64,000 nt of DNA. Source: Myxococcales bacterium (GTDB lineage: Bacteria > Myxococcota > Polyangia > Nannocystales > Nannocystaceae). The position numbers and the translations under genes are program-made. Of this stretch, positions 21,182-29,966 are shown piece after piece. Every line of letters starts with the position of its first letter. Position 1 is the first letter of the stretch. The notes beneath the pieces are model-generated. The model did not search any database. It saw only the letters and a program-made list of their open reading frames with translations, and was not told the DNA's origin. The DNA is taken from assembly GCA_016793465.1 (NCBI GenBank), contig JAEUJW010000080.1, forward strand, positions 62,001-126,000, written 5' to 3'.

Positions 21182-22732
21182 CTAGTCCATCAGGCGGAAC
21201 TCGATGCGCCGGTTCTTCGCCTTGCCCTTCTTGGTGGCGTTGGTGTCGATCGGCGCGTCGGGCCCGAAGCCCTTGGCCTCGAGGCGGGCCTCCTCGATGC
21301 CGCGCTCGACCAGGTAGCGCTTGACCGCCTCGGCGCGGCGGGTCGACAGGTCGAGGTTGTGCTCGCGGTTGCCGTCCGAGTCGGTGTGGCCCTGGATCGA
21401 CCAGCGGGTGGTCGGGAACTCGCGCAGCACGCGGACCGCCTTGTCGAGCACCCCGCGCGAGCGCGGCTTGATGGTGTCCTTGTCGACGTCGAAGTAGATG
21501 CCCTCGAGCACGCCGGACATCTTCTTGACCTTGTCCGGCACCTTGTCGGGGCAGCCGTCGGCGTCGTCGATCTGGTTGACCGTCTCCGGCTCGTCCGGGC
21601 ACTTGTCGTCCCTGTCGATGATCTTGTCGCCGTCGCGGTCGGGGCAGCCGTGCAGCTCGCGCGGGCCCGGCTCGTTCGGACAGTCGTCGACGTCGGCCGC
21701 CGGGACCGGCTGGCCCGGGTCGTACAGCGTGTCCTTGTCGGTGTCCTTCAGCGGGCAGCCCTGGGTCTCGCGCGGGCCCGGCTCGGCTGGGCAGGCGTCC
21801 TCGTCGGCCGGCGCCACCCCGACCTGGCCGGGGTCGTAGAGCCCGTCCTTGTCGCTGTCGACCAGCGGGCAGCCCCGGTGCTCGCGCAGGCCCGGGTCGA
21901 GCGGGCACGCGTCCTCGTCGGCCGGCGCCACCCCGCGCTGGCCCGGGTCGTAGAGCCCGTCGCCGTCGCTGTCGATCAGCCGCGGCGACGGCCTGGTCTC
22001 GCTCGGCTTGTCGGCGCCGAGTCGCAGCGACAGCCCGAGCAGCACCTCGAGGTTGTTCGACCGCGCGTTGCCGACCCCGGCCGCGGTCGCCACGTTGTCG
22101 ACCACGTCGAGGCGCAGCGCGATCAGGCGGTTGACGTAGAACTTCACGCCGCCGCCGATGTTGAACGACGGGTCGATGTCACGCCCGAGCGTGCCCGACG
22201 AGATGCCGATCAGCCCGAACCCGCCGCGGATGAACGGCGCGATGCGGTACGGCAGCTGGGCCACGATCACCGGGCGGAACGTGTAGAGCGTGGCCCGGCT
22301 GGCGTCGGCCGCCTTCATCGGCATGACCCCGCCCTCGAGCTCGAGCCCGAGGAAGCTCAGCGGGTAGTAGCCCGCGCGCAGGCCGAGGTCGAGGCCGGCC
22401 CTGGCGAGCGGCTGGTGGCCGAAGCCGGCGATGTCGGTGTTCGGGTGGTAGAACTCGTGGTTCTTCGAGGGGATGAACGCGCCGAGGTAGAGCCCCAGCT
22501 CCCACGAGTTGCGGACCGGCCGCCAGCGCTTGATCCACGGCGTCGCCGGCCGCGACTCGGCCGCCGGCGCGCTCGCCTCGGGCGTCGTCGCCGTCGTCGT
22601 GGCCGTCGCCGGGGTCGTCGTCGACGCCGACACCTCCGCGCCCGCGGCGGGCGCCTGCGCGGCCGCCACACCGGCGGCCAGCGTGGCCGAGAGGAACACA
22701 GTCAGGGAGGTGAAGCGTGCGCGGTGGGTCAT
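21182..22732 (-). CDS. OmpA-family outer membrane protein with TSP3 calcium repeats
   Basis: A 516-aa outer membrane protein linking the envelope to peptidoglycan. Residues 1-25 are a signal peptide ending AQA. A Thr/Ala linker follows, then a beta-barrel-like region (about 70-240: WELGLYLGAFIPSKNHEF, GLDLGLRAGYYPL). Thrombospondin type 3 repeats at 255-385 (DSDGDGLYDPG, DSDKDGLYDPG, DRDGDKIIDRDDKCPD) should bind calcium. The C-terminal OmpA domain (about 395-516) has YFDVDKDTIKP, the peptidoglycan-binding GHTDSDGNREHNLDLSTRRA and ENRRIEFR-like KNRRIEFR. It lies 55 nt downstream of a MopE-like lipoprotein gene on the same strand. Confidence 0.9.
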   Translation of the reverse strand: MTHRARFTSLTVFLSATLAAGVAAAQAPAAGAEVSASTTTPATATTTATTPEASAPAAESRPATPWIKRWRPVRNSWELGLYLGAFIPSKNHEFYHPNTDIAGFGHQPLARAGLDLGLRAGYYPLSFLGLELEGGVMPMKAADASRATLYTFRPVIVAQLPYRIAPFIRGGFGLIGISSGTLGRDIDPSFNIGGGVKFYVNRLIALRLDVVDNVATAAGVGNARSNNLEVLLGLSLRLGADKPSETRPSPRLIDSDGDGLYDPGQRGVAPADEDACPLDPGLREHRGCPLVDSDKDGLYDPGQVGVAPADEDACPAEPGPRETQGCPLKDTDKDTLYDPGQPVPAADVDDCPNEPGPRELHGCPDRDGDKIIDRDDKCPDEPETVNQIDDADGCPDKVPDKVKKMSGVLEGIYFDVDKDTIKPRSRGVLDKAVRVLREFPTTRWSIQGHTDSDGNREHNLDLSTRRAEAVKRYLVERGIEEARLEAKGFGPDAPIDTNATKKGKAKNRRIEFRLMD

Positions 22733-22787
22733 GGCGTCCTGCGTTGGTTCGTCGTGTCCGTGATGTTCTCGTGGTCTGAAGGCGGTC

Positions 22788-24569
22788 TCAGTCGCAGCCC
22801 GGGGCGAACTCGAGGTCGTCCGCCGCCTTGGCCAGGTCGGGCAGCAGCGTCGACATGTTCGAGCCGTCGAGCGCGATCGCGTACATGCCCACGCCGTTGC
22901 ACGACAGCGCGACCTGCTCGACCGGCTCGTAGGCGAGGCCGGCCCCGAAGGCGCCCTCCTCGATGAAGGCCAGCCGCGTGGTCGTGCCGTCGCCCGGGTT
23001 GACCGCGTAGATCGAGGCGGTGTTCGAGTCGGCCAGCAGGATGCGGTCGTTGTGGCAGTCGTAGGTCATGCCGCACTTGGCGATGTTGAGCGGGGCCCCC
23101 TCGAACATCAGCGGCTTGATGTTGCCCGGCATGATCGAGCCGTCGGGCTCGAACATCACGATCTGGTCGACCTCGCCGTCGACGCCGTAGAGCTTGCCCG
23201 CGCCGTCGAAGGCCAGCCCGCACAGCTCCTTGTTGTGCGCGCCCGCCATCTCGGTCGGCGCCCCGCCGCCGCAGTAGTTCATGGTCGCCAGCTTGCCGCT
23301 CATGGCCAGGGCCACGACCACGCTGAGGTCGGTCGGGTTGATGGCCACGCTGGTCGGCAGCCACGGGTCGAACATCGCCACGTCGACGGAGGCGATCGGC
23401 GTCATCGACCCGTCGGTCAGGCTGACCTCGAGGACCTCGCCGGTGCTCGTCGGCATGGAGATCAGCACGCTGTCGTCGGGGTTGATCGCCGCCTGACCGT
23501 CGACGCAGTCGCTGCCCGGCGTGACCCCGTCCGGCGGGTCGGCGTCGCCCCAGCCGTCGTCGTCGACGTCGGCCATGCACGCGCTCGGGTCCTCGATGTC
23601 GGCCGCGCCGGTGTACGTGTTCGCGTCGGCGTCGTCGCAGTCGGTGCCCGGCTCGACCCCCGGCCCCGACGGCGTGTCGTCGCCCCAGTCGTCGCCGTCG
23701 GCGTCGGTCATGCACGCGTCCGGGTCGTCGTTCGGCGCGGCGCCCGGGAAGGTGTCCGCGCTGGCGTCGTCGCAGTCCGGCGTCTCCTTGCCCGGCGGGT
23801 AGGTGTCGCACATCGTGTAGTAGCCGTCGCCGTCGGCGTCCATGCAGGCGCCGCAGCTCGTCCACGCGTTGGGCTCGGCGTCGTCGCAGTCGGTGCCCGC
23901 GTCGACCCCGTCGGGCGGGTCCTGGTCGCCGTAGCCGTCGTCGTCGACGTCCTTCATGCACGCGGTCGGGCTGTCGTTCTCGGCCGCCCCGGGGAAGGTG
24001 CCCTCGCTGCCGTCGTCGCAGTCGCTGCCCGGCTCGACCGGCGCGTCGGGGTTCGGGCCGGGATCGGGGCTGTCGTCGCCGTAGCCGTCGCCGTCGCCGT
24101 CCTGCATGCAGGCGGTCGGGCTGTCCTTCTCGGCCGCGCCCGGGTACGTGTCGGGGTCGCCGTCGTTGCAGTCGCCGCTGTCGGGGACCGTGCCCGCCGG
24201 GCCCTGCTCGCCCTCGGGCAGCTCCGTGCACATGTCGGGGTCGCCGAAGCCGTCGCCGTCGGCGTCCTTGCACCACAGCACGCCGTCGCCGGACGTCACC
24301 GACGTGGTCGGCGGCCCATCGGTGTTGCTGTTGCTGCCCTCGGTCGGCTGGCTGTCGCTGTCGCTGTCCTCCGCGCTCTCGGTCCCGCTGCCCGACTGCG
24401 TCATCGCCGCCACGCACGCCGCGTCTTGTTGCCACGCGAACCCGTCATCGGTGCACTTGCTCTGGCAACCTGCCCCGAGGGACAGCAAGGCGACGGCACC
24501 CACGGTCAGACAGGCTGCCCGCAAGGCCAGGTGCCGGCGGGCGGAGCGATCGGATCGAACGACGGGCAT
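22788..24569 (-). CDS. Lipoprotein with MopE-type DCDD repeats and a C-terminal propeller
   Basis: A 593-aa lipoprotein. ATG 24569 is favoured over the GTG one codon earlier because AGGAG lies 6 nt upstream. The lipobox is LGAGC. A Ser/Asp/Glu-rich stalk is followed by about seven repeats (residues 100-355) of the form DxDGDGYGD...DCDD...FPGAAE, the MopE-like metal-binding motif (copper-binding MopE in Methylococcus; here metal unproven). The last 230 residues look like a beta-propeller, with repeats such as LCGLAFDGAGKLYGVDG and VAINPTDLSVVVALAM. It is upstream of the OmpA gene and likely co-transcribed; both products would sit at the outer membrane. Confidence 0.85.
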   Translation of the reverse strand: MPVVRSDRSARRHLALRAACLTVGAVALLSLGAGCQSKCTDDGFAWQQDAACVAAMTQSGSGTESAEDSDSDSQPTEGSNSNTDGPPTTSVTSGDGVLWCKDADGDGFGDPDMCTELPEGEQGPAGTVPDSGDCNDGDPDTYPGAAEKDSPTACMQDGDGDGYGDDSPDPGPNPDAPVEPGSDCDDGSEGTFPGAAENDSPTACMKDVDDDGYGDQDPPDGVDAGTDCDDAEPNAWTSCGACMDADGDGYYTMCDTYPPGKETPDCDDASADTFPGAAPNDDPDACMTDADGDDWGDDTPSGPGVEPGTDCDDADANTYTGAADIEDPSACMADVDDDGWGDADPPDGVTPGSDCVDGQAAINPDDSVLISMPTSTGEVLEVSLTDGSMTPIASVDVAMFDPWLPTSVAINPTDLSVVVALAMSGKLATMNYCGGGAPTEMAGAHNKELCGLAFDGAGKLYGVDGEVDQIVMFEPDGSIMPGNIKPLMFEGAPLNIAKCGMTYDCHNDRILLADSNTASIYAVNPGDGTTTRLAFIEEGAFGAGLAYEPVEQVALSCNGVGMYAIALDGSNMSTLLPDLAKAADDLEFAPGCD

Positions 24570-24722
24570 CACGGACTCCTAAGGAAACGGAAATCGAGGG
24601 GTGGCCCAGTCTAGTGAGGTGAGCGCCCCCAGAGCAATTCTTTCGGCGTGATCCTCGCCGGCCCCCGCGGCGTTTCGGCGCGATTTGTGACCAGGTCCGC
24701 GCGCGAAACAGCGCGCTCGCCT

Positions 24723-25613
24723 CTATCGCAGACGCACGCGCACCGGGCAATGATCCGAGAGCGTGCGCCACTCCGGCGGCGCCTCGTCCTGCGGCTCGCA
24801 GGCCAGGCGGGCGCACATCCCCAGCGCCTCCGGCTCGCTCGTCAGCCCCGGCGGCGCCAGCACGTGATCGAGGAGGCTCGGCGCCCAGCGCCGGCGCTCG
24901 CGGTTCGGTTGCCAGTACATCGAACAGGCCAGCGATCCGGTGGCCCGCCCCGCGCGCGCCAGCTGCTCGGCGATGAAACGCCGCTCCGGGTGCTCGCGCT
25001 CGAGGTAGCCCGTACTATTAAAATCGCCGGCCACGATCACCGGCGCCCCCAGGTCCTCCTCGAGCTCCGGCAGCGCGGCGAGCAGCCACGCCCACTGCCT
25101 GCGGCGGATCTCCTGCTCCGCCGCCCCGCCCCCGGCCTTCATGTGGATCGCCGCCAGCGCGAAGCTCGTGCCGTCGCGCGCGCGCAGCAGCGCCGCCATC
25201 CCGTGCGGCTGGTCGCCCTCGCACGCGCCGCTCGGCCCCAGCGCCCGCGTGCGCAGCAGCTCCACCCGCGCCGCGTCGTACACCACCCCGAGGTGCAGCG
25301 GGAACGGCGTGCCCTCCTTGCAGTACGGCGAGAGCGAGGCCCGCAGCGAGCGCCCGTCGCCCTCGCCGGCCGCCCGCAGGGCCGCGTCGAACGCCTCGCG
25401 CCCGGCGATCTCCTGCACCGCGAAGGCGTCGACGTCGAGCTCGCCGATCGCCCGCGCGACCGCGGCGTGGTCCGTCGTCGCCTCGGGGAACTGGCGGATG
25501 TTGAAGGTCCCGAGCGTCACCGACTCGCGCGACCACCACCACCACAGCGCCAGCGCCAGCAGACCGAACAGCACGAGGCGACCACGGCGGCGGCGACGAC
25601 GGCGCGAGGACAT
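24723..25613 (-). CDS. Endonuclease/exonuclease/phosphatase (EEP) family hydrolase
   Basis: A 296-aa protein anchored by one N-terminal helix (residues 12-28, after an Arg-rich start), so the catalytic part is exported or periplasmic. EEP motifs are present: LGTFNIRQF, VQEIAG (metal Glu), IHMKAG, VAGDFNS (Asp and Asn) and the final LSDHCPV (catalytic Asp-His). The fold covers nucleases, lipid phosphatases and sphingomyelinases; which one is not clear. The GDFNS codons are GAT-TTT-AAT-AGT, one of the rare-codon runs. A TAGATT box is 6 nt before the ATG, so it may be transcribed apart from the dehydrogenase gene 38 bases upstream. Confidence 0.85.
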   Translation of the reverse strand: MSSRRRRRRRGRLVLFGLLALALWWWWSRESVTLGTFNIRQFPEATTDHAAVARAIGELDVDAFAVQEIAGREAFDAALRAAGEGDGRSLRASLSPYCKEGTPFPLHLGVVYDAARVELLRTRALGPSGACEGDQPHGMAALLRARDGTSFALAAIHMKAGGGAAEQEIRRRQWAWLLAALPELEEDLGAPVIVAGDFNSTGYLEREHPERRFIAEQLARAGRATGSLACSMYWQPNRERRRWAPSLLDHVLAPPGLTSEPEALGMCARLACEPQDEAPPEWRTLSDHCPVRVRLR

Positions 25614-25619
25614 CGCGCG

Positions 25620-25625
25620 AATCTA
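25620..25625 (-). promoter_or_regulatory. -10-like box TAGATT of the EEP gene
   Basis: TAGATT on the minus strand ends 6 nt before ATG 25613; leaderless transcript expected. Confidence 0.45.
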
Positions 25626-25651
25626 CCAGCGCCGCCGGTCGACCGCACCGC

Positions 25652-26668
25652 TCAACGCGCGAGCCGGGCCCGCGCCCGGCGCTCGGCCAGGACCACCGGC
25701 AGCTCGCCGCTCGCCGCCGCCTCGGCCAGCAGCGCCGCCGCCGTCGCCCCGAGCCCGTCGATCAGCGGCGTGCGATCGGCCAGCCCCATCACCGACAGCC
25801 CGATGCCCTCGATCACCGCGCCCGCCGACGCGACCTCGTCGGGCACGTGCAAGATCCCCCGGTCCGCCAGCACCCGCGCCGCGTCGAGCCCGGAGAGGAT
25901 GTTGTTGGCCGCCCCGCACACCGCCCACGCCCGCAGCTCGGCCGCCGCCGCCGGCGTGAGCACCCGGCCGACCGCGCACGGGGCGACCACGTCGACCGCG
26001 CTCGCCAGGATCTCGTCGGGCCCCACCACCTCGGCGCCGGTCTCGTCGGCCACCCGCCGCGCCCGCGCCGCGTCGATGTCCGCGAGCACCAACGAGGCTC
26101 CGGCCGCGTGCAGCGCCCGCGCCGTCGCCCCGCCGATCGACCCGCAGCCCTGCACCGCCACCCGCAGCCCGGCCAGCGCGCGCCCCCGGCGGAGCGCGCA
26201 CGCGGCCACGCACGCGACCACGCCGCGGGCGACGGCCTCGCTGAGCCCGCGCTCCTCGACATGTACATAAGGACAGGTCGTCGCCATCGCCGCCAGGTCG
26301 GCGGCGGTGGTCCCGAGGTCGCCGGCCGTGCGGAACACCCCGCCGAGCTCGGCCACGAATCGGCCCAGCCGCGCGAACGCCCGCGGGCGGTCGAGCCCCG
26401 GGTGGTCGAGCACCACCGCCTTGGCCCCGCCGGCCGCCAGCCCGGCCAGCGCGCACTTGCGGGTCATCGCCTGGGCCAGCCCGGCCGCCTCGGCCAGGGC
26501 CGCCGCCAGCCCCGGGTAGGCCCGCGTGCGCACCCCGCCCGCGGCTGGCCCGAGGGTCAGGTCGTCGATCACCAGCACCGCCGTCAGCCCGCACGCCGGG
26601 TCGCGCCAGACCACGCAGCGCTGGACCCCGGCCGCGTCGAGCGCCTCGCCGTCGATGCCGCGGCTCAT
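25652..26668 (-). CDS. Leucine/phenylalanine/valine dehydrogenase-like oxidoreductase
   Basis: A 338-aa member of the Glu/Leu/Phe/Val dehydrogenase superfamily, which would oxidatively deaminate a branched or aromatic amino acid with NAD. The N-terminal domain has [38 protein letters not shown] (second Lys is the catalytic position) and GDLGTT. The Rossmann domain has [17 protein letters not shown] followed by [13 protein letters not shown] and [14 protein letters not shown] close the site. The usual glycine-rich GGGK is here AGGAK, a mild deviation; substrate is uncertain. A PY run (TGT-CCT-TAT-GTA-CAT) near 26267 uses rare codons. Confidence 0.85.
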   Translation of the reverse strand: MSRGIDGEALDAAGVQRCVVWRDPACGLTAVLVIDDLTLGPAAGGVRTRAYPGLAAALAEAAGLAQAMTRKCALAGLAAGGAKAVVLDHPGLDRPRAFARLGRFVAELGGVFRTAGDLGTTAADLAAMATTCPYVHVEERGLSEAVARGVVACVAACALRRGRALAGLRVAVQGCGSIGGATARALHAAGASLVLADIDAARARRVADETGAEVVGPDEILASAVDVVAPCAVGRVLTPAAAAELRAWAVCGAANNILSGLDAARVLADRGILHVPDEVASAGAVIEGIGLSVMGLADRTPLIDGLGATAAALLAEAAASGELPVVLAERRARARLAR

Positions 26669-26800
26669 CGGCGCGGTATCTCCCGCGCCCCGGCCCCTGT
26701 CAACCGCCCTCCGCGGGCCCGGGGAGGCCGTCCCCGGCCGACCGCGAAGAGCTTTCGCGAGCGCGCCCGCGCCGGCGCCCCACCGCCGGCGCGCCGCTGG

Positions 26801-26806
26801 TACACT
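26801..26806 (+). promoter_or_regulatory. -10-like box TACACT of the MCE gene
   Basis: TACACT ends 8 nt before GTG 26815; no Shine-Dalgarno between. Confidence 0.45.
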
Positions 26807-26814
26807 GGCGCGCG

Positions 26815-28164
26815 GTGGCCAAGTACAGCGACGACCGCCTGAAGACGATCCTCGGCATCTCGGTCGCCGTGGCGATCGTCCTGTTCGTCGTCAGCGTGTT
26901 CACCTTCGGCGGCAGCAGCGGGCGCTGGAAGGAGACGGTCGTGATCGCCGCCGACTTCCGCCAGGTCTCGGGCCTGCGCCCCGGCAGCCCGGTCCAGCTC
27001 GAGGGCATCGAGATCGGCCACGTCGTCGACCAGGATTTCATCGAGATCGAGTACACCTGCGACCCGAGGACCGAGGACCGCGGCCGCTTCGACAAGGGCC
27101 GCACCGACAACTGCGACCGCGCCATGTTCTGCACGAGCGCCGGCAAGTGCGCCTCGCTCGAGCCCTACACCTTCAACAAGGAGCTCTACGTCGCCTGCGA
27201 GCAGGACTCGCAGTGCCAGGAGGGCGAGGTCTGCGTCAACACCGAGTTCCGCCGGCGCTACCGCGGCGTGACCTGGACCGGCGCCACCGGCGTGTGCGAC
27301 AGCTACACCACGCTCGACGCCCGCATCCGCGTCAACCTCGCCATCTACAAGGACAGCCTGGTCCACCTGCGCGAGGACAGCCGCGCCGTCATCACCCAGA
27401 ACGGCGTGCTCGGCGACCAGCTGGTCCAGGTGTCGATGGGCCACGGCCGCCAGATCGAGGCCGGCGGCCGCATCCAGACCACCCCCGCCATGTCCGAGAC
27501 GATCGACGGCATGAAGGACCGCTTCGAGGGCGGCTTCGGCAAGGTCGAGGACGCCATCGGCAGCGTCGCCGAGCTCGCCAAGATCATGGGCGACCCGGCC
27601 ACCGTCGACAACATCGAGGCCGCCCTCGCCAACGCCAACCAGGTCACCGGCAACACCGCCGAGGGCGGCGGACTGTTCGGCCGCCTGCTCAACGACGAGA
27701 CGCTGACCAAGGACCTCAACCAGAGCCTGCGCGGCGTCCGCAACAGCACCACCCGCGTCGACCGCTTCCTCGGCGACGCCAGGGTCAAGATGAACGACTT
27801 CGACGCCAGCCTGCCGCCGCTCGTCGACGACGCCCACCAGGCCATGGCCACCGTCTCGAAGAACCTCACCGAGGCCCGCGACCCCAACAGCGGCGGCACC
27901 CTGGCCGGCCTCGTCTACGACACCGAGGGCAAGAACTTCAAACACGTCGAGACCATGGTCTCCGACGTCCGCAAGATCAGCGAGTCGGTCGAGAAGGGCG
28001 AGGGCGGCCTCGGCCGCATGGTCAAGGATCCCAAGGCCTACGACGACCTCCGCATCTTCTTCCAGGACATCGGCGACATGACCGCCGTGCGCATCCTGGT
28101 CAAGCTGATGCGCAACCTCGACGGCCCCGCCAGGACCACCCGCGACGCCCCGCCGAAGCAGTAG
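26815..28164 (+). CDS. MlaD/MCE-domain lipid-transport protein with a Cys-rich insertion
   Basis: A 449-aa membrane-anchored periplasmic protein of the MCE family, which forms rings or tubes for phospholipid transfer between membranes. One TM helix spans residues 12-33. The MCE fold begins at [20 protein letters not shown] and LEGIEIGHV (45-70) and resumes at [13 protein letters not shown]...[10 protein letters not shown] (169-207). Between them (about 79-167) is an insertion with eight cysteines, including [13 protein letters not shown], not known to me in MlaD. The C-terminal 230 residues are helical, as in long MCE proteins that build tunnels. No MlaE permease, MlaF ATPase or other MCE gene is adjacent, so its transporter partners lie elsewhere. 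Confidence 0.85.
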   Translation: MAKYSDDRLKTILGISVAVAIVLFVVSVFTFGGSSGRWKETVVIAADFRQVSGLRPGSPVQLEGIEIGHVVDQDFIEIEYTCDPRTEDRGRFDKGRTDNCDRAMFCTSAGKCASLEPYTFNKELYVACEQDSQCQEGEVCVNTEFRRRYRGVTWTGATGVCDSYTTLDARIRVNLAIYKDSLVHLREDSRAVITQNGVLGDQLVQVSMGHGRQIEAGGRIQTTPAMSETIDGMKDRFEGGFGKVEDAIGSVAELAKIMGDPATVDNIEAALANANQVTGNTAEGGGLFGRLLNDETLTKDLNQSLRGVRNSTTRVDRFLGDARVKMNDFDASLPPLVDDAHQAMATVSKNLTEARDPNSGGTLAGLVYDTEGKNFKHVETMVSDVRKISESVEKGEGGLGRMVKDPKAYDDLRIFFQDIGDMTAVRILVKLMRNLDGPARTTRDAPPKQ

Positions 28165-28167
28165 ACC

Positions 28168-28470
28168 TCACGCCCGCGTCGTCTCGCTCGCCGGCGGCAG
28201 GGGCCGCGGCGCATCACCCCGGCCGCGGGCCGCTCCGGGCTGCGAGACCGGCGCCCCGACCGCGGCCCCGCCCGGGCGCACGACCTCGCGCCGCGCGCCC
28301 ACGTACGTCCGCCGGTCGCTTCATCACCGGCCGCTCGAGCGCCGCCAGCACCGCTGGCCGAACAGCTCGCCGCGCAGCTCGTGTTCGAAGCCCTCGCGCT
28401 GCTCGAGCACCCGCGCCGCCGCCCCCATCCCGGCGGGCCCCGCCCCTGCGACGATGATCCGCGGCGTCGA
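28168..28470 (-). pseudogene. Remnant of an FAD/NAD-binding oxidoreductase
   Basis: One minus-strand frame reads STPRIIVAGAGPAGMGAAA RVLE (residues split here for length), a clear Rossmann GxGxxG nucleotide-binding start of FAD-dependent oxidoreductases. About 30 residues later the frame meets two adjacent TGA codons (28321-28326), then continues as RRTYVGARREVVRPGGAAVG to a final TGA at 28168. There is no good start codon and the whole is only about 100 codons, a quarter of a real enzyme. It looks like a collapsed gene with an internal deletion. Chance similarity cannot be excluded because the region is short. Confidence 0.35.
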
Positions 28471-28573
28471 CGTGCGCGCGGGACAGCGAAACCGCGCGCG
28501 CCCGCCATCCGTGGCAGCTACAACGAAGTCCCCGCATGCATGCGGCGAGCGGTGCGCCGGCGCGCCGACGGAC

Positions 28574-28589
28574 CTGTCCGTTGCGACAG
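28574..28589. repeat. Palindrome family copy, degenerate
   Basis: CTGTCCGTTGCGACAG keeps both CTGTC and GACAG arms. It lies about 55 bases upstream of the ABC-ATPase gene. Confidence 0.55.
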
Positions 28590-28643
28590 ATCCGCGGACC
28601 GCGGCCTGGAGTATGTTCTCCGCTCCCTCGCCGAGGGCGCGCC

Positions 28644-29966
28644 ATGGTCAAGCTGAAGCGCCTCAAGATCCACCGCTTCCTGCACGTGCGGCCCGGCTGC
28701 GAGCTGCGCTTCGACGACGGCGTGAACCTCGTCCTCGGGGCCAACGCGACCGGCAAGACCGCCCTGCTCGGGCTGCTCGCCGCCGTCGTCGGCCTCGACT
28801 TCTCGGCCTACGTCGACGAGAGCTTCGCCCTCGAGTTCGAGCTGGTGATCGACGACGGCTACGCGCTGCACATGACGCTGCAGAGCGAGGGCCGCCCGTC
28901 CGCGCCGCCGCCGGCCGGCGACCCGCGGGTCACCCCGCACGGCGAGCGGTCGTTCCAGTACGTGGCGACGCTGCGCCGCCTCGGCGACGGCCTCGAGGTC
29001 GCGATCACCGGCACGCCCGACCACACCCGCATCACCTCACCGGCGTGGGGCGAGCGGGTCAAGGGCGGCCCGGCCAGCTCGCCGCTGCGGCCCGGCTTCC
29101 TGCGCGGCGCCCTGCAGAACAGCCCCGCCGAGATCCTGCTCGGCACCTGGAACTTCTTCTCGGCCGCGAAGGTCGTGCGCTTCGACGAGGGCCTGCTGTG
29201 CTTCGCGGCCATGACCGGCGCGGCCCCGCCGCCGCAGGCCGTCGCCGCCCCGCCGCCGGCCGAGAGCGTGTTCACCTACCACCTGCGCGGCGCGGTGCTC
29301 GAGGGCTTCACGCCGGTGGTCCGCAACTTCCTGCCGGGCGACTCGATCGAGCACGCGATCGTCGCGGCCCACCGCGACGGCGGCGCGGTCGCCATCACCG
29401 AGCACGACCACGACGCCCACCAGCACGCGCTCCGCGGGGTCTCGATCTTCCTGCCGTACGTGCTGAAGATCCTCGGCTATCCGGGCGCCAGGGTCCGCCC
29501 CGAGGTCACCTCGTACCGCCACGACCGCCCCAGGAAGCAGCACCACTACGCGGTCCGCGGCTTCACGTTCTTCTTCGACGCGCCGGGCGGCACCACCGTG
29601 CACCACGACTACCTCAGCTTCGGCCAGAAGCGCCTCTTATCGTTCTTCTACTACCTGTCGACCAGCCCCGACTTCGTGGTCGCCGACGAGCTGGCGACCG
29701 GCCTGCACCGCCGCTGGATCGACGCCTGCATGCGCGCGATCGGCCCGCGCCAGGCCTTCATCACCAGCCAGAACCCGCTGCTGTTCGACTCGGTCGAGTT
29801 CGGCTCGGCCGACGAGGCCCGCCGCAAGTTCGTGGTCTGCCGCGCCGACGACGACCACCTGGTGTGGGACAACATCACCGCCGACCAGGCCGCCTCGTTC
29901 TTCTCGGCCTACCAGCTGCACATCGAGCCGGTCGGCGAGATCCTCATCACCCGGGGTCTGTGGTGA
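28644..29966 (+). CDS. ABC-type (AAA15/AAA21, RecF/OLD-like) ATPase
   Basis: A 440-aa soluble ATPase of the SMC/RecF/OLD group. It begins LKRLKIHRFLHVRPGCEL, typical of this group, then Walker A GANATGKT (residues 32-39). The ABC signature is YLSFGQKR (323-330) and Walker B ends in FVVADELATGLH (Asp-Glu at 348-349). The expected T-H switch His is TSQNPLLFD, with Gln in place of His. A 280-residue arm region lies between, longer than a simple ATPase and without clear coiled coil. It overlaps the next gene by GTGA, so the two are coupled. Such ATPase-plus-effector pairs often act in phage defence; this one matches no named system I can confirm. TATGTT at 28612-28617 could be the -10. Confidence 0.8.
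   Translation: MVKLKRLKIHRFLHVRPGCELRFDDGVNLVLGANATGKTALLGLLAAVVGLDFSAYVDESFALEFELVIDDGYALHMTLQSEGRPSAPPPAGDPRVTPHGERSFQYVATLRRLGDGLEVAITGTPDHTRITSPAWGERVKGGPASSPLRPGFLRGALQNSPAEILLGTWNFFSAAKVVRFDEGLLCFAAMTGAAPPPQAVAAPPPAESVFTYHLRGAVLEGFTPVVRNFLPGDSIEHAIVAAHRDGGAVAITEHDHDAHQHALRGVSIFLPYVLKILGYPGARVRPEVTSYRHDRPRKQHHYAVRGFTFFFDAPGGTTVHHDYLSFGQKRLLSFFYYLSTSPDFVVADELATGLHRRWIDACMRAIGPRQAFITSQNPLLFDSVEFGSADEARRKFVVCRADDDHLVWDNITADQAASFFSAYQLHIEPVGEILITRGLW

Noticed and set aside
28214..28756. A 180-codon minus-strand frame upstream of the ABC ATPase
   Set aside because: Arg-rich, overlaps the ATPase start, and another frame carries the better oxidoreductase remnant.
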